DNA from: Falciphora oryzae
Lineage: Eukaryota; Ascomycota; Sordariomycetes; Magnaporthales; Magnaporthaceae
Assembly: GCA_000733355.1 (NCBI GenBank)
Contig: JNVV01000055.1
Span: forward strand, 1-39,967
Reading direction: 5' to 3'
Length of the DNA: 39,967 nucleotides
Shown: positions 21,573 to 31,200 of the stretch, piece by piece
Layout: each line of letters opens with the position of its first letter
Position numbering within the stretch: the first letter of the stretch is position 1
Notes under the pieces: model-generated
What the model saw: only the letters and a program-made list of their open reading frames with translations
Databases searched by the model: none
Told to the model about the DNA's origin: nothing
Made by a program: the position numbers and the translations under genes

Positions 21573-22132
21573 GGAGCAACCAAGGGGCCGAGCCCGGAAG
21601 AGGCGGCTATATCATAGTTCCGTGTTTAGGGCACGGAAGTAATAGCTCAGGGGTGGCCCCTAAGCCAACTCGTATATATATAGGAGCCTCACAACCTTCC
21701 TCATAGTTCCTCTCTTCCTCCTCCTCATCTTCCAAAATAACATCACTATAACCCCTACCGGCGACCAACCCGTAGTCCGGTTTATTACAGGCACCACTAC
21801 CAAAATGGCCGGGATTCCTTAGCGGCCACTAACAGTGGGTCCGACAGGAAAATTTTTCGGGGGGAAGGTGCCGTCGCGATAGAAAGGGTCGCTATAAAGG
21901 AGGGTTTTAACCTTTTGGTAGGGTTGCGCCCTGTGGAGGTTTGAGGCACCCAGGCACGTGACGGGGCCTAAAGGGCCATGCTATTTAGGCGGTTTGGTTA
22001 TGGCAATCCGGCGATTGCTACAACCAAGCTGAAGTTGTCGTATTTACTTTATAGCAATATAGGACTTCTACCCCCTAATTACCGTCTAGTATTATCGTGA
22101 TCACCTCGTACAGGCCTTCGGCTTACCCCGTG
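21573..22132. other. Unassigned sequence with LTR-like promoter candidate
   Basis: No coding frame is recognisable. A TATATATA run at about 21673-21682 is followed by a pyrimidine-rich tract typical of fungal leader or LTR R/U5 sequence. A purine-rich stretch (about 21595-21606) precedes it, and TTCCGTG...CACGGAA forms a 7-bp hairpin near 21618-21636. A possible LTR of about 180 bp (21609 to 21789, ending ATTACA) could be the E1 3' LTR, but no partner is in the window to test it. The right edge abuts copia copy B at 22133. Confidence 0.3.
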
Positions 22133-23490
22133 ATACCGTCCGGGGTTTGTTATTATTATAATACCGTCGGTTTGTATAGTTAGCGTTATACGGTTTTTTT
22201 TAATAGGAATTGGGTCCTATTCGTACGATTTATCGTTATTTGTAGTGCTATTCGGAAGTTTGCGAATAAACTTTCGTACGTTAGCTTTTAAGTAAAAAGT
22301 GCGATTTTAAATTCCGGCATTTTACGGTATATTTAAATAACAACCGTATAAAAAGCACTTTCTTTTTAGTAGCTTTTACTTAAAGCTTTTTATACGAGCT
22401 AAAACTTATTTAGCATCGTTTCCAACACTTTAAGCAATGTTTTATTTAAATGAGTTTAACGTATCTGTACGAACGTTATCGACGTCCAATTTATCCAGTA
22501 AAGCGTATAATTAATTTTCGAATTAAAATAAAAATCGAAAAGCTTATACATTTCGTTTTATCGCTTTTTAAATCTGATATGGTTGATATAAAAATTTTCC
22601 GTACGGTTTAATAGGATATCGGGGAAAATAGCGTGGTATTAGTTTTTTTCGATTTAAAATCGTTGGTAGCAGCCGATAAAAATCCTCGCTTTGTTAAATA
22701 GGATATCGTACGGTTTACCGGTGTAGTTCCAGTTCGTTTTTTATCCCTTTTGGAAAGTTGAAATTTTATTCGGTTCCAGCGGGTAGCTATATACCGGCAG
22801 TTTCGGGGGCAAATTGTATTCCATCGGGGGAATGGTCGTGCAAGGGGTTTAATTTTCCGGGAGCTATAAGAAATTCCAAACTTCCTATATCGTACGTGCT
22901 TTTAGTGGGATGATTTTGGACATTTGTGTTTATTCCCGTACGAAATCCGTGTTATTATGGAGCTGTTTTACTTTTACGGTAGGTATTGCTATTGGGGTTG
23001 CTTTGGCTGGAGTAACGATTAGCTGAGTTAGGGTTGTATCGTACGAAAGTGCTTATCGTTTAAATTGTAGTGTTTGGGATGGACGTGCTGGTTGCGCTAG
23101 CCGCAAAGTGGGTGTTTCGTACAGAATGTTTGGAGGTGTAAAATTTAGTATTCGCATAAACCTAACCGTTACTGTCCCTTTTAGGATATAAATTCCATTT
23201 TCCACTAAAAATTAATCCATCCGCTTTTTAAACGTACAACCGATTTGGTTAAAAAGGTCGTGTATTTATCCGGCGAAATTCTTTCGAAAGGCTTAACGTA
23301 ACGCTTTGCTTTTTATAAATATTTAAATAGCTTTCGCGACCGATCGTACGAAATAGGTTATAATTTCGTTAACCGAAAGTGGTTAGGTTAGGTTAACGTT
23401 GTTTTCCCAACGCTCAGGGCCGACGTATTTGCGCTATGTTAACAAAGGGATGTTTATCCTTTCGGCGATTTTTTCGTACTAGTTTTAGGA
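22133..23490 (-). pseudogene. Copia copy B gag remnant, 3' portion
   Basis: The reverse complement matches copy A gag between about 25280 and 26620 nearly base for base apart from A/T-ward transitions. Like copy A it is full of stops. It is joined, across the retroposon, to 24325-24425. It encodes no zinc knuckle because the homology ends first. Confidence 0.85.
23477..23490. repeat. 14-bp target-site duplication, left copy
   Basis: TACTAGTTTTAGGA precedes the retroposon and recurs at 24325-24338. The copia homology runs through one copy. Such a length is typical of LINE-driven target-primed insertion, not of LTR elements or DNA transposons. Confidence 0.92.
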
Positions 23491-24324
23491 TGCCCTCGTG
23501 GTGCAGTGGTTCAGCACCAGGTGGTCCTCTTCGGAGGGCGCAGGTTCGATTCCTGCCGAGGGCACCAGGTCTTTTTGTGTTTCGCGCGAACGTGCACAAA
23601 AAGGCCTCGAACTACCCCGACGTCCCACGTGAAGAACCCACAAAGGAAGCCTCACAGACAACAACCCTTATCAACTATCGACGAACCCACAAACCCGCAT
23701 CGAAGGAAAAAGCCACTCGTTAGGCTTGCATCACGGGGTCTCTTCTCCGAACCGTGCCCGCACCCCTAGATTGGTCACCTAGGAGGCGTGCGTGCACGTG
23801 GGAAACAAAAGAACAAACAAGCACGAGGATAAACCGGACTGGTCCACCGGGATAAGCTGCACCGATATCGAAGCGAGGTTAAACCGAAGATACCAATTCC
23901 GATAAAAGAGATAACGCCTGATAACAGAGTGGGACGGACAGAAGATGGCATTCAACGAAGGGAACAAAGGGTACGCCGCGACGAGGCGGCGGGCTCTATG
24001 CAGGAGACAAGGGGCTAGCTAGCGAGCCCCGGCTTGGATGGAGTGGAACCCACTGGATTTGGACCTCGTTAATAGGCACGCTCGTGGTCGTGCAGGGTGC
24101 ACGCTCGTGTTCGTGCTTGTTTGATTACTAATGTTCTTAGATAGTTACAAGGAACTAGCACACGAAGCGGACTCGCAGCGAAGTTGTTGATAGGAGAGTT
24201 TCACCCGACCTTATTCAACGATCTGTCGGATCGGAGGCACGGTTTGTATCCTACTAGCTACCCCGAACAGAAGATACTCCCTATGGCCTATAGAGGTCGA
24301 ACAGGGTAAATAAATCTATATATA
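23491..24324 (+). mobile_element. tRNA-headed non-autonomous retroposon (SINE-like), copy 1
   Basis: 834 bp between perfect 14-bp duplications. It begins with a tRNA-like Pol III gene (23492-23564), followed by a body of about 740 bp with no recognisable coding and an AT tail (TAAATAAATCTATATA). The body is rich in CpA and has no stop-rich decay, in contrast to the copia sequence it sits in, so it is young or escaped mutation. A second copy begins at 39419 and shares head and body (compare 23721-23864 with 39717-39848). Most likely a novel SINE family mobilised by a LINE; the Tad-like LINE at 37882-38697 shows that such a machinery has existed in this genome. Confidence 0.8.
23492..23564 (+). 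ncRNA. tRNA-like Pol III RNA head, copy 1
   Basis: 73 nt. The 7-bp acceptor stem GCCCTCG/CGAGGGC pairs perfectly. A box TGGTGCAGTGG (23499-23509) and B box GGTTCGATTCC (23543-23553) fit the Pol III consensus. D arm GTGC/GCAC and T arm GCAGG/CCTGC pair. The anticodon region is not canonical: it forms a 6-bp stem with a TTCG tetraloop (23524-23539), and no 5-bp stem with a 7-base loop can be drawn, so I assign no amino acid. A T5 run (23572-23576) follows as terminator. The copy at 39420-39492 has the same fold with compensating changes. Confidence 0.75.
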
Positions 24325-24425
24325 TACTAGTTTTAGGAAATTTTGTTAAAATGGCCTTTGTGCGGTATTTCCGCCGGTCCGGCGACGGGTGTATTTGGGG
24401 TTTTGTTTTTACCTAATATAGTAAT
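24325..24425 (-). pseudogene. Copia copy B gag start
   Basis: The reverse complement of this stretch matches copy A at 25189-25290 (start of gag). The start codon reads ATA. It is bounded left by the retroposon duplication and right by the GTAAT duplication of copy A. Confidence 0.85.
24421..24425. repeat. Target-site duplication GTAAT, left copy (copy A in B)
   Basis: GTAAT directly precedes the copy A 5' LTR and recurs at 32871-32875 directly after its 3' LTR. Confidence 0.92.
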
Positions 24426-24817
24426 TGTTGGAAGGGCAGCAAGAGGTCGCACGACAGGCAGATGCACGGGCAAGGAGAATCCCCAATGGCCAGGAACTTT
24501 GGGACTAAAAAGCCTTGCCTTTTTAACACGGAGGGTCCGGCAATGGGGATCACCGGTCATGAACGGAAATCACCGGTTATGCACGGAAATCACCGGTTGT
24601 GCACGGAGGCGGTGCAAGTTATAAGTTAAGCCCAGTACCGGGACTAACCTTATGCGATCGCACCCCGCGGCTTCCGTAATTGGGATATATGTATTTAAAG
24701 GGCTCGCACGAGGAGCCTTTCCGTTGTTTTTAAAAGATAAACGACTTTTGGATACATATTAAATACCAAAAGCCTTTTTACCTTAACCGTATTAGTATAC
24801 CGACAGTGCTACGAACA
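24426..24817 (+). repeat. Copia copy A 5' LTR
   Basis: 392 bp, TGTTGGAAGG to TACGAACA. It contains three tandem 20-bp units (about 24546-24605) and GC-rich hairpins. It is more A/T-shifted than the solo LTR at 28951. Confidence 0.93.
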
Positions 24818-25193
24818 CTGATTAGTAGGTAGTTATAACCCACAAATTAGCAACGTGAAGAGACGGTTCGTACTGGTTGACGAGGCTGTGAATTCGCTTC
24901 GAGCTATTAGTCCCGTGCTACTGCCTAAGCAACTTTCCCCTATAAACGGCAATCGGAATTAAGGGAAAGGAACTTGGACGGGTTTACTAACCTTTCGTAC
25001 GAACGACAGCTAACTAAAAGACAGAGGCCTAGCTCGTGCGGAAAGGGAAGTAAATCGCGCTCCGTTACGCACACTAGCTTTTTAGCATTTTCATTTTTTT
25101 TCCCCCGTTTCCTATCTAACATTTTATTTCTTTTTTTTTCTCCCTTACCTTTTTATTACACCTTCGTTTACCTTACACCTTCGTACGATTACC
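24818..25193 (+). other. Copia leader region (copy A)
   Basis: An untranslated leader shared by all three copies (32871-33240 inverted in B, 35819-36187 in C). It starts with CTGATTAGTAGGTAGTTATAACC; a GGTTATAACC palindrome forms near the expected primer site in copies B and C. No clear TGG primer site is seen. It has one CGTACG at 24996 and one at 25182. Confidence 0.6.
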
Positions 25194-26733
25194 ATGTTAG
25201 GTAAAAACGAGACCCCAGATACACCCGTCGCCGGACCGGCGGGAATATCGCATAAAAACCATCCTAGCAGGACTTCCTAGGATTGGTACGAAAAGATCGC
25301 TTAAGGAATAAACATCCCTTTGTTAGTATGGCGCAAATACGTTAACCCCGAGCGTTGGGAAAACGACGTCGACCCAACCCAACCACTTTCGGTTAACGAA
25401 ATTACAATTTATTTCGCACGATCGATCGCGGAAGCTATTTGGATAAATATTAGGGGCAAAGCTTTACGCTAAGCATTCCGAAAAGAGTTCGTCGGATGGA
25501 TATACGACCCTTTTAACCAAATTGGTCGTACGTTTAAAAAGCGGATGGACCAATTCCTGCTAAAAGATGGAATCCAAATCCTAGGAGGAATAATAACGGC
25601 CAGGTTTATAAAAGTATTGAACCCGATACCCCCAAATACTCCGTACGAAATACCCATTTTGCAACCAGCCCAACCAGCACGCCTATCCCGAATACTATAG
25701 TTTAAACAACAAGCATTTTTATATAATATAGCCCCAATTTGGCTAAGCGCTACCCCGGCTAAGGCAATCCCGATAGCAATCCCTACCGTAAAAGTAAAAC
25801 AGCTTCACGATAATACGGATTTCGTGCGGGAATAAATACATGTGTTTAGGATTATCTCATTAAAAGCACGTACGATATAGGAAGTTTGGAATTTTTTATA
25901 GCTCCCAGAAAATTAAACCCTTTGTACGACCATTCCCCCGATAGAATACAATTTGCCCCCGAAATTGCCGGTATATAGCTACCCGCTGGAACCGAATAAA
26001 ATTTTAACTTTTTAAAAGGGATAGAAAACGAACCGGAACTACACCGGTAAACCGTACGATATCCTATTTAATAAAGCGAGGATTTTTATCGGCTGTTACT
26101 AACGATTTTAAATCGAAAAAAACTAATACCACGCTATTTTCCCCGATATCCTATTAAACCGTACGGAAATTTTTTATATCAATTATATCGGATTTAAAAA
26201 GCGATAAAACGAAATGTATAAGCTTTTCGATTTTTATTTTAATTCGAAAATTAATTATACGCTTTATTGGACAAATTGGACGTTGATAACGTTCGTACGG
26301 ATACGTTAAACCCATTTAAATAAAACATTGCCCGAGGTGCTAAAAACGATGCTAAATAAGTTTTAGCTCGTATAAAAAGCTTTGGGTAAAAGCTATTAAA
26401 GAAAGAGTGCTTTTTATACGGTTGTTATTTAAATATACCGTAGAGTGCCGGAGTTCGAAATCGCATTTTTTATTTAAAAGCTAACGTGCGAAGCTTTATT
26501 CGCAAACCTCCGAGCAGCATTGCAAATAACAATAAATCGTACGAGCAGGACCTAGTTCCTATTAGAAAAAGGACCGCACAACGTTAATTATACGGACCGA
26601 CGGTACCATAATAATAACAGACCCCGGACGGGCCAAAGCGGCAACTTCCGGATAGGCGCCAGCGGCAATTACCGGCCAAATAGTAACTTCTAATATCGTA
26701 CGCAATTACGCTGCTATGTGTGCAAAAAAAAAA
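25194..26733 (+). pseudogene. Copia copy A gag remnant
   Basis: From ATG 25194 (M-L-G-K-N-E-T) one frame with numerous stops encodes a capsid-like protein. A basic Asn/Arg/Gly-rich segment (about 26580-26700) precedes a zinc knuckle C-Y-V-C starting at 26712. The knuckle runs into an A10 tract (26724-26733), after which the reading must shift by one base to give G-Y-W-L-T-K-H-P, the normal continuation of fungal copia knuckles. Copy C (36188-36986) and copy B are homologous. Confidence 0.82.
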
Positions 26734-28950
26734 GGATACTGGTTAACGAAGCACCCACGCAAAAAACAGGAGGGTGCGAAATAACGGTATTTCCAAACGT
26801 GCGAAAACCTGGGCGACGAAAGAGATAACTTTAAAGCATTCCTCCAAAATTACGAAAGTTTACCACTATCGTACGATAAGGAGGAAAATGAACAAATTTA
26901 AGCACCATTAGTTTAATACCTCCAGGACCATACCTATATCCATCGTACGACGGGCGAGGACATTTACCAAACTAATTTGAACGAAATATCGGACCAGTTC
27001 GTACTGTATAACTAATATAATACGACCTACCAAAGCGAGTTTTGGGATATTAGCGCCGTACGAGTTTTTACAGTCGGAAAGTGCTAGGTAGAAGCATATT
27101 TAAAAAAGAACCCCCGTGCGAAAATCGACTGGACGCCGGGATTAACAGAAGTAAAATTTGGAAAAAACAATATAGAAACCTTTATCGGCACGATGCGGAC
27201 GGAAAAACCCCTCGGGGAAGTTACTTACCATATCCTAAATTCCCAAACCCCATTTTTATTTTGCTTGCATAACGCCGACAAATTAAAATGTTATTTTAAT
27301 AACGTTAACGATAATATCGTGCGAAAGGACGGAACAACTATTCCTATAATTAAAAAATGGGGGCACCTATTTTTTAACGTGGGTAGTGCGTAAGCAGCAG
27401 CATTCCTAACAAAAAAAAATTAAAAGGCTTTATCGAAAGTTCGAACACCTTCGTACAGAGCGCTTCCATCGACTTTTAAAGGAAGCAGGATATTTCGACG
27501 TAAAGGAAAAAATCCTGGAGGAAATTGGCAAAGTGTGCTACTATTACCAAACATACGACACGGCCCCTTAACGGTTTAAGTTTTCGATTAAAAACAATTG
27601 CGAGTTTAATTACGAAATTGTTACTAATATCGTACATTTGGGAAGTAAAAACGTATTGTACGTTATCGATGCAGCAATATCCTTTTAAACTGCGACGTTC
27701 GTACGATTACTATCAGTTTAGGACGTATGGAACGCCTTTTACAAATACTGGATTTTTGCTTACTAAAGGCTATTATATACCATTTCGTACGACCTTAGTA
27801 CGAACTTTTCGTTGGAAGTATTCCGTAACCACGTTAGGGTGGTAGGAGTATCGTGTGAAAAGATGCTAATAAAAGCTTATTAGGCTGTTAGGAAAATCGA
27901 ACAAGCGCATTAACCCTTTAAAAAAGCGTACGATATCCTAAAAAAGGAACTTGGATACTGCACGGATAACGAAATATTGTTGCAAATAGCAATTAAAGCA
28001 TTAAACGATACAGCAGGACCTAACGGCCTCGTGCCAACCCTGCTGGTCTTTAATGCCTACCCCCGGATTAAACTAAACTCCGCTCCGTCCCCAAATATCA
28101 TACAAAAAGCAGAAGCAGTCCAAAAGGCAATAAAAATGTTGCGGAATATCCGTGCGGAGGTCGAAATTAGCCGAGCACTAAACACCTGGAACGGACCTCG
28201 CACGCACAACCTATTGCAACTTCCTTTCGGCAATAAGGTTTTCGTTTGGAAAAAAAAGAAAGGCTGGACCGGACCGCACGTTCTTTAAGCAACCGACCAG
28301 TTTAATGTTACCGTTTTTACAAACAGCGGACCAAAGGTATTCCGGCTAATATAAGCCAAATTATACATCCGTAATCCGGAAAAGGAAAACGATAAACCAA
28401 ATTTATCGTACGAAGCCCTAAAAAAGATAAATAATAAGCCAAACCCATTGCACAAAATTCCCGAAATAACAAAAGCTACCGCCCAATTTAACCCGGTTAT
28501 TCCCCCTAAACGAGGCAAAGGAAAACCGAAAAAAGACGTACAGCTAATAGTATACCTAACTGTTAAAAAGAAAGGTGATTGGGAATTGGCTTTATTATTT
28601 CGTACGGAAAGAAAGATTACTATATTAGGAGAGCCATTTGAAAAGTCCGACGCGGTAGGAATTAATAACCTTATCGTACGAGGTATTATTAAAATTATTA
28701 AATACGATCCAAATAAATACGCCGGATTCCGGATATAGGATACCCGCTTCGTACGAAAAGTGAAAGGAAAAACTTCGGACTATCCGTACGAAAAGACGAG
28801 GATAATTGCGCAAAGGTTTAACGATTCCGAAAAGGAGGAACTTTTTACCCAAGCTCCAACCATCCAACGGATAAGCCAGCGCCTACTTTTTAGTATCGGC
28901 CCGACCCTAATGGAAAAATTAAAAGTATCGTGCGAAATAAAGGACATTAC
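26734..28950 (+). pseudogene. Copia copy A pol part 1: protease, integrase, RT start
   Basis: Protease: the active triplet at 27046-27054 reads D-I-S where D-T/S-G is expected. T-P-F-L-F-C-L and I-K-K-W-G-H (27250-27375) are typical of the protease-to-integrase linker of fungal copia. After an A9 run at 27411-27419 the frame shifts by one. Integrase: the zinc-finger end reads C-Y-Y-Y where C-H-H-C is expected (about 27534-27545); the C-terminal half about 27960-28440 is well preserved (103 codons open at 27977). RT begins about 28600, contains T-I-Q-R-I-S-Q-R near 28858, and is cut at K-D-I-T by the solo LTR. It is non-functional. Confidence 0.85.
28946..28950. repeat. Target-site duplication ATTAC, left copy
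   Basis: ATTAC flanks the solo LTR on both sides (28946-28950 and 29343-29347). Removing the LTR with one copy joins K-D-I-T to a TAA (CAA-derived) followed by I-Y-I-Q-S, as in the intact family. Confidence 0.93.
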
Positions 28951-29342
28951 TGTTGGAAGGGCAGCAAGAGGTCGCACGACAGGTAGAAGCACGGGCAAGG
29001 GGAATCCCCAATGACTAGGGACTCCGGGACTGAGAGGCCCCGCCTCTCTGACACGGAGGGACCGGCAATGGGGATCACCGGTCATGAACGGTGATCACGG
29101 GTCATGCACGGAGATCACCGGTCATGCACGGAGGCGGTGCAAGTCGCAAGTCAGGCCCGGCACCGGGACTGGCCTTGGACGACCGCACCCCGCGGCCTCC
29201 GCGATTGGGATATATGTATCTAGAGGGCTCGCACGAGGAGCCCTTCCGTTGTTTCTAGAAGACAGACGACTTTTGGATACATATTGAATACCAGAAGCCT
29301 TCTCACTCCAACCGTGTTAGTATACCGACAGTGCCACGAACA
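28951..29342 (+). repeat. Solo copia LTR inside copy A RT
   Basis: 392 bp, TGTTGGAAGG to CACGAACA, same family as the element it interrupts. It has no internal region, so it is the product of LTR-LTR recombination after insertion. It keeps C and G at many positions where the other LTRs have T or A (for example CCTCTCTGACACGG), making it the least decayed LTR here. It holds three 20-bp tandem units (29071-29130), a GAGAGGC/GCCTCTC hairpin, a GGGCTC/GAGCCC hairpin, and two CGCACGA motifs. Confidence 0.93.
29071..29130 (+). repeat. 3 x 20-bp tandem repeat in copia LTR U3
   Basis: Units GGGATCACCGGTCATGAACG, GTGATCACGGGTCATGCACG and GAGATCACCGGTCATGCACG. The copies in other LTRs align with it; copy C has only two units, explaining most of its shorter LTR. 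Tandem repeats in U3 often act as enhancers; that role is inferred. Confidence 0.8.
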
Positions 29343-29347
29343 ATTAC

Positions 29348-30364
29348 TTAAATTTATATCCAATCCAAAAAAAAGTTCGTACGAATAGTTATCGCAAAAC
29401 TGCCAAAGGAAATCCGCTATAAGTACCTAACGGATTCCATTTTATAAATACAAAAGCCATTGTACAAAATGGCAAAATTTGGAACCTACTAGTGGAAAAC
29501 CTACTATTCCCATTATCGCGAAGCATTGGGAATGGAAGCCTTATCGTACGACCTTTGCCTATTATTTACAGCAACCGGACGATAGGAGTTTGGCATTACG
29601 GGCATACAAACAAACGATACGCTTAGTTTTATAACGATAGCATTTTCGGACCTGGAGGAAGAAAAGCTGCACGAAGCTAACTTTTAAGCTAAACCGAAAA
29701 CCTTTTTTTCGTACGATAACTATTTGGAATTTAACGGATGCAAATTCGAACTCCAAAAAAAAATCTTACGGTCGTGCAAAAAGGATAGTTTAATTAATTC
29801 CAGCTGGTAAAACCAAAGGCCGAGAACGTAGTATAATAGTATATTGCTTAACGCGCACGAGGTGTATATATAGCAACCATTTATTAACTAAAGGTAGCGT
29901 ACGACCTATTTGTAGCAGCTTAAATAAATAACCCGAGCAAAAAGGATATCGACAAGTTAAATTAGCGGTTCCAATAGCAAATGGATAACCCATAACGAGG
30001 ATTTAACTACTTTTTTTTGGACCTAGCTCGCACGAAGCTATTTATTTTTGCAAATGGATTATTCGCTAATAACAAAAACCTAACATTATAACTTAGCTAC
30101 CTAATTGTACTAGCCGAAGAAATAGGTCGTACGAAAACTTTATTTTTTATTTAAAGGAATATCCTTTATTGGTTATTTACTAAATGCAAGCGAATGACGA
30201 GGAGCGTGTTAGCAAGCGAAGTATACGGTATAACAATTGGTTTTGATAGCGGCTTCGCATTTAGTAGCATATTAAAACGGATTACTTTTACTTTAGGTAT
30301 CGCACGCATTCCGACCATTATTTGTATAAATTCCAAATTATTATACGAATATTTAATAAAATTA
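29348..30364 (+). pseudogene. Copia copy A pol part 2: RT and RNase H
   Basis: This continues RT after the solo LTR. The catalytic region reads Q-T-N-D-T (29607-29621) where fungal copia RT has Q-T-D-D-T, so one catalytic Asp is changed to Asn. The middle (about 29750-30180) is full of stops. The RNase H segment with S-V-L-A-S-E-V-Y-G and I-C-I-N-S-K (30203-30345) is clear; its Asp in the C-T-D-S block is Asn. It is cut at 30364 by the MITE and resumes at 30807. Confidence 0.83.
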
Positions 30365-30804
30365 ACGTGGTTCACAAGCGAGCCGCGCACACAAGCGAGT
30401 CGCGCACTTCAAAATCCCATATTAAACGGCGTTTTTTTTCGATTAAATAACTCGCTCGATTTGGGGCTAAATTCCACCAAAATTAAAACAGTTATATTTA
30501 ACTGTATAAAGATTATAATTTGAATTTTCCGCATTTTTATTATTACCCCTTTTAGGTTAGTTTGCAACACTGTGTAGTATACTGTGTAAAATATGCAAAA
30601 TATGCAAACTAACCTAAAAGGGTTAATAATAAAAATGCGGAAAATTCAAATTATAATCTTTATAAAGTTGAATATAACTGTTTTAATTTTGGTAGAATTT
30701 AGCCTTAAATTGAGCGAGTTATTTAATCGAAAAAAAACGCTGTTTAATATGGGATTTTGAAGTGCGCGACTCGCTTGTGTGCGCGGCTCGCTTGTGAACC
30801 ACGT
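30365..30804. mobile_element. Hairpin MITE inserted in copia RNase H
   Basis: 440 bp made of two 202-bp inverted arms (30365-30566 and 30603-30804, only a handful of mismatches) around a 36-bp loop, flanked by TA on each side. Ends are ACGTGGTTCACAAGCGAG. Each arm starts with two tandem 17-bp units (CACAAGCGAGCCGCGCA and CACAAGCGAGTCGCGCA). TA target and long terminal inverted repeats indicate a Tc1/mariner-type transposase as driver; no transposase is in the window. Removing it with one TA restores K-L-G-S-T-T in the RNase H frame. Relatives lie at 38958 and 39270. Confidence 0.9.
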
Positions 30805-30806
30805 TA

Positions 30807-31200
30807 GGTAGTACGACGGAAAAAAAACTAATAATCGATATTATATTTTTCCGGGAATCGTACGAACGAAAAGAAATTTTTAAAATCCGTTAGATCGACG
30901 GACGAAATAACCCTGCTAACGCTTTAACAAAAAAAATCCGAACGAAGCATTAGTAACTTTAGTATTAACAAACCGTGCGACGATTAGGGTAAAAGCCTAT
31001 ATTAAAAAGGAAAAAAATAAGGTTAACGAGGAGAAAAATTTCCTTTGTTAGGTACAGTATTTGGTTTCGCACAATTTTAGTCCTTTCCGACCCAAACTCC
31101 GAAAAAAAAAGAAAAAACCTAGCAAAGTAACGCACGATAAAAACCTTTTTCCCCCATTTTATACCTAAAAAAGAAAAAAACACTACCGTACGATTAATCC
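30807..31200 (+). pseudogene. Copia copy A RNase H C-terminus
   Basis: This resumes the RNase H frame after the MITE: G-S-T-T-E-K-K-L, R-E-S-Y-E-R-K-E-I, then I-D-G-R-N-N-P-A-N-A-L-T-K, the conserved end block of fungal copia polyproteins (normally N-P-A-D-A). A Lys-rich tail follows, ending about 31200. Confidence 0.78.

Noticed and set aside
23492..23564. Ordinary tRNA gene with a named anticodon
   Set aside because: No 5-bp stem with a 7-base loop can be drawn. The central region forms a 6-bp TTCG hairpin in both copies, so an amino-acid assignment would be a guess.
23414..23769. Open frames across the tRNA-like head
   Set aside because: Short frames over tRNA-like sequence are a common artefact; the RNA features explain the conservation.
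24333..24624. Open frames across copia LTR boundaries
   Set aside because: They join LTR and unrelated flank and recur at each LTR copy; not genes.
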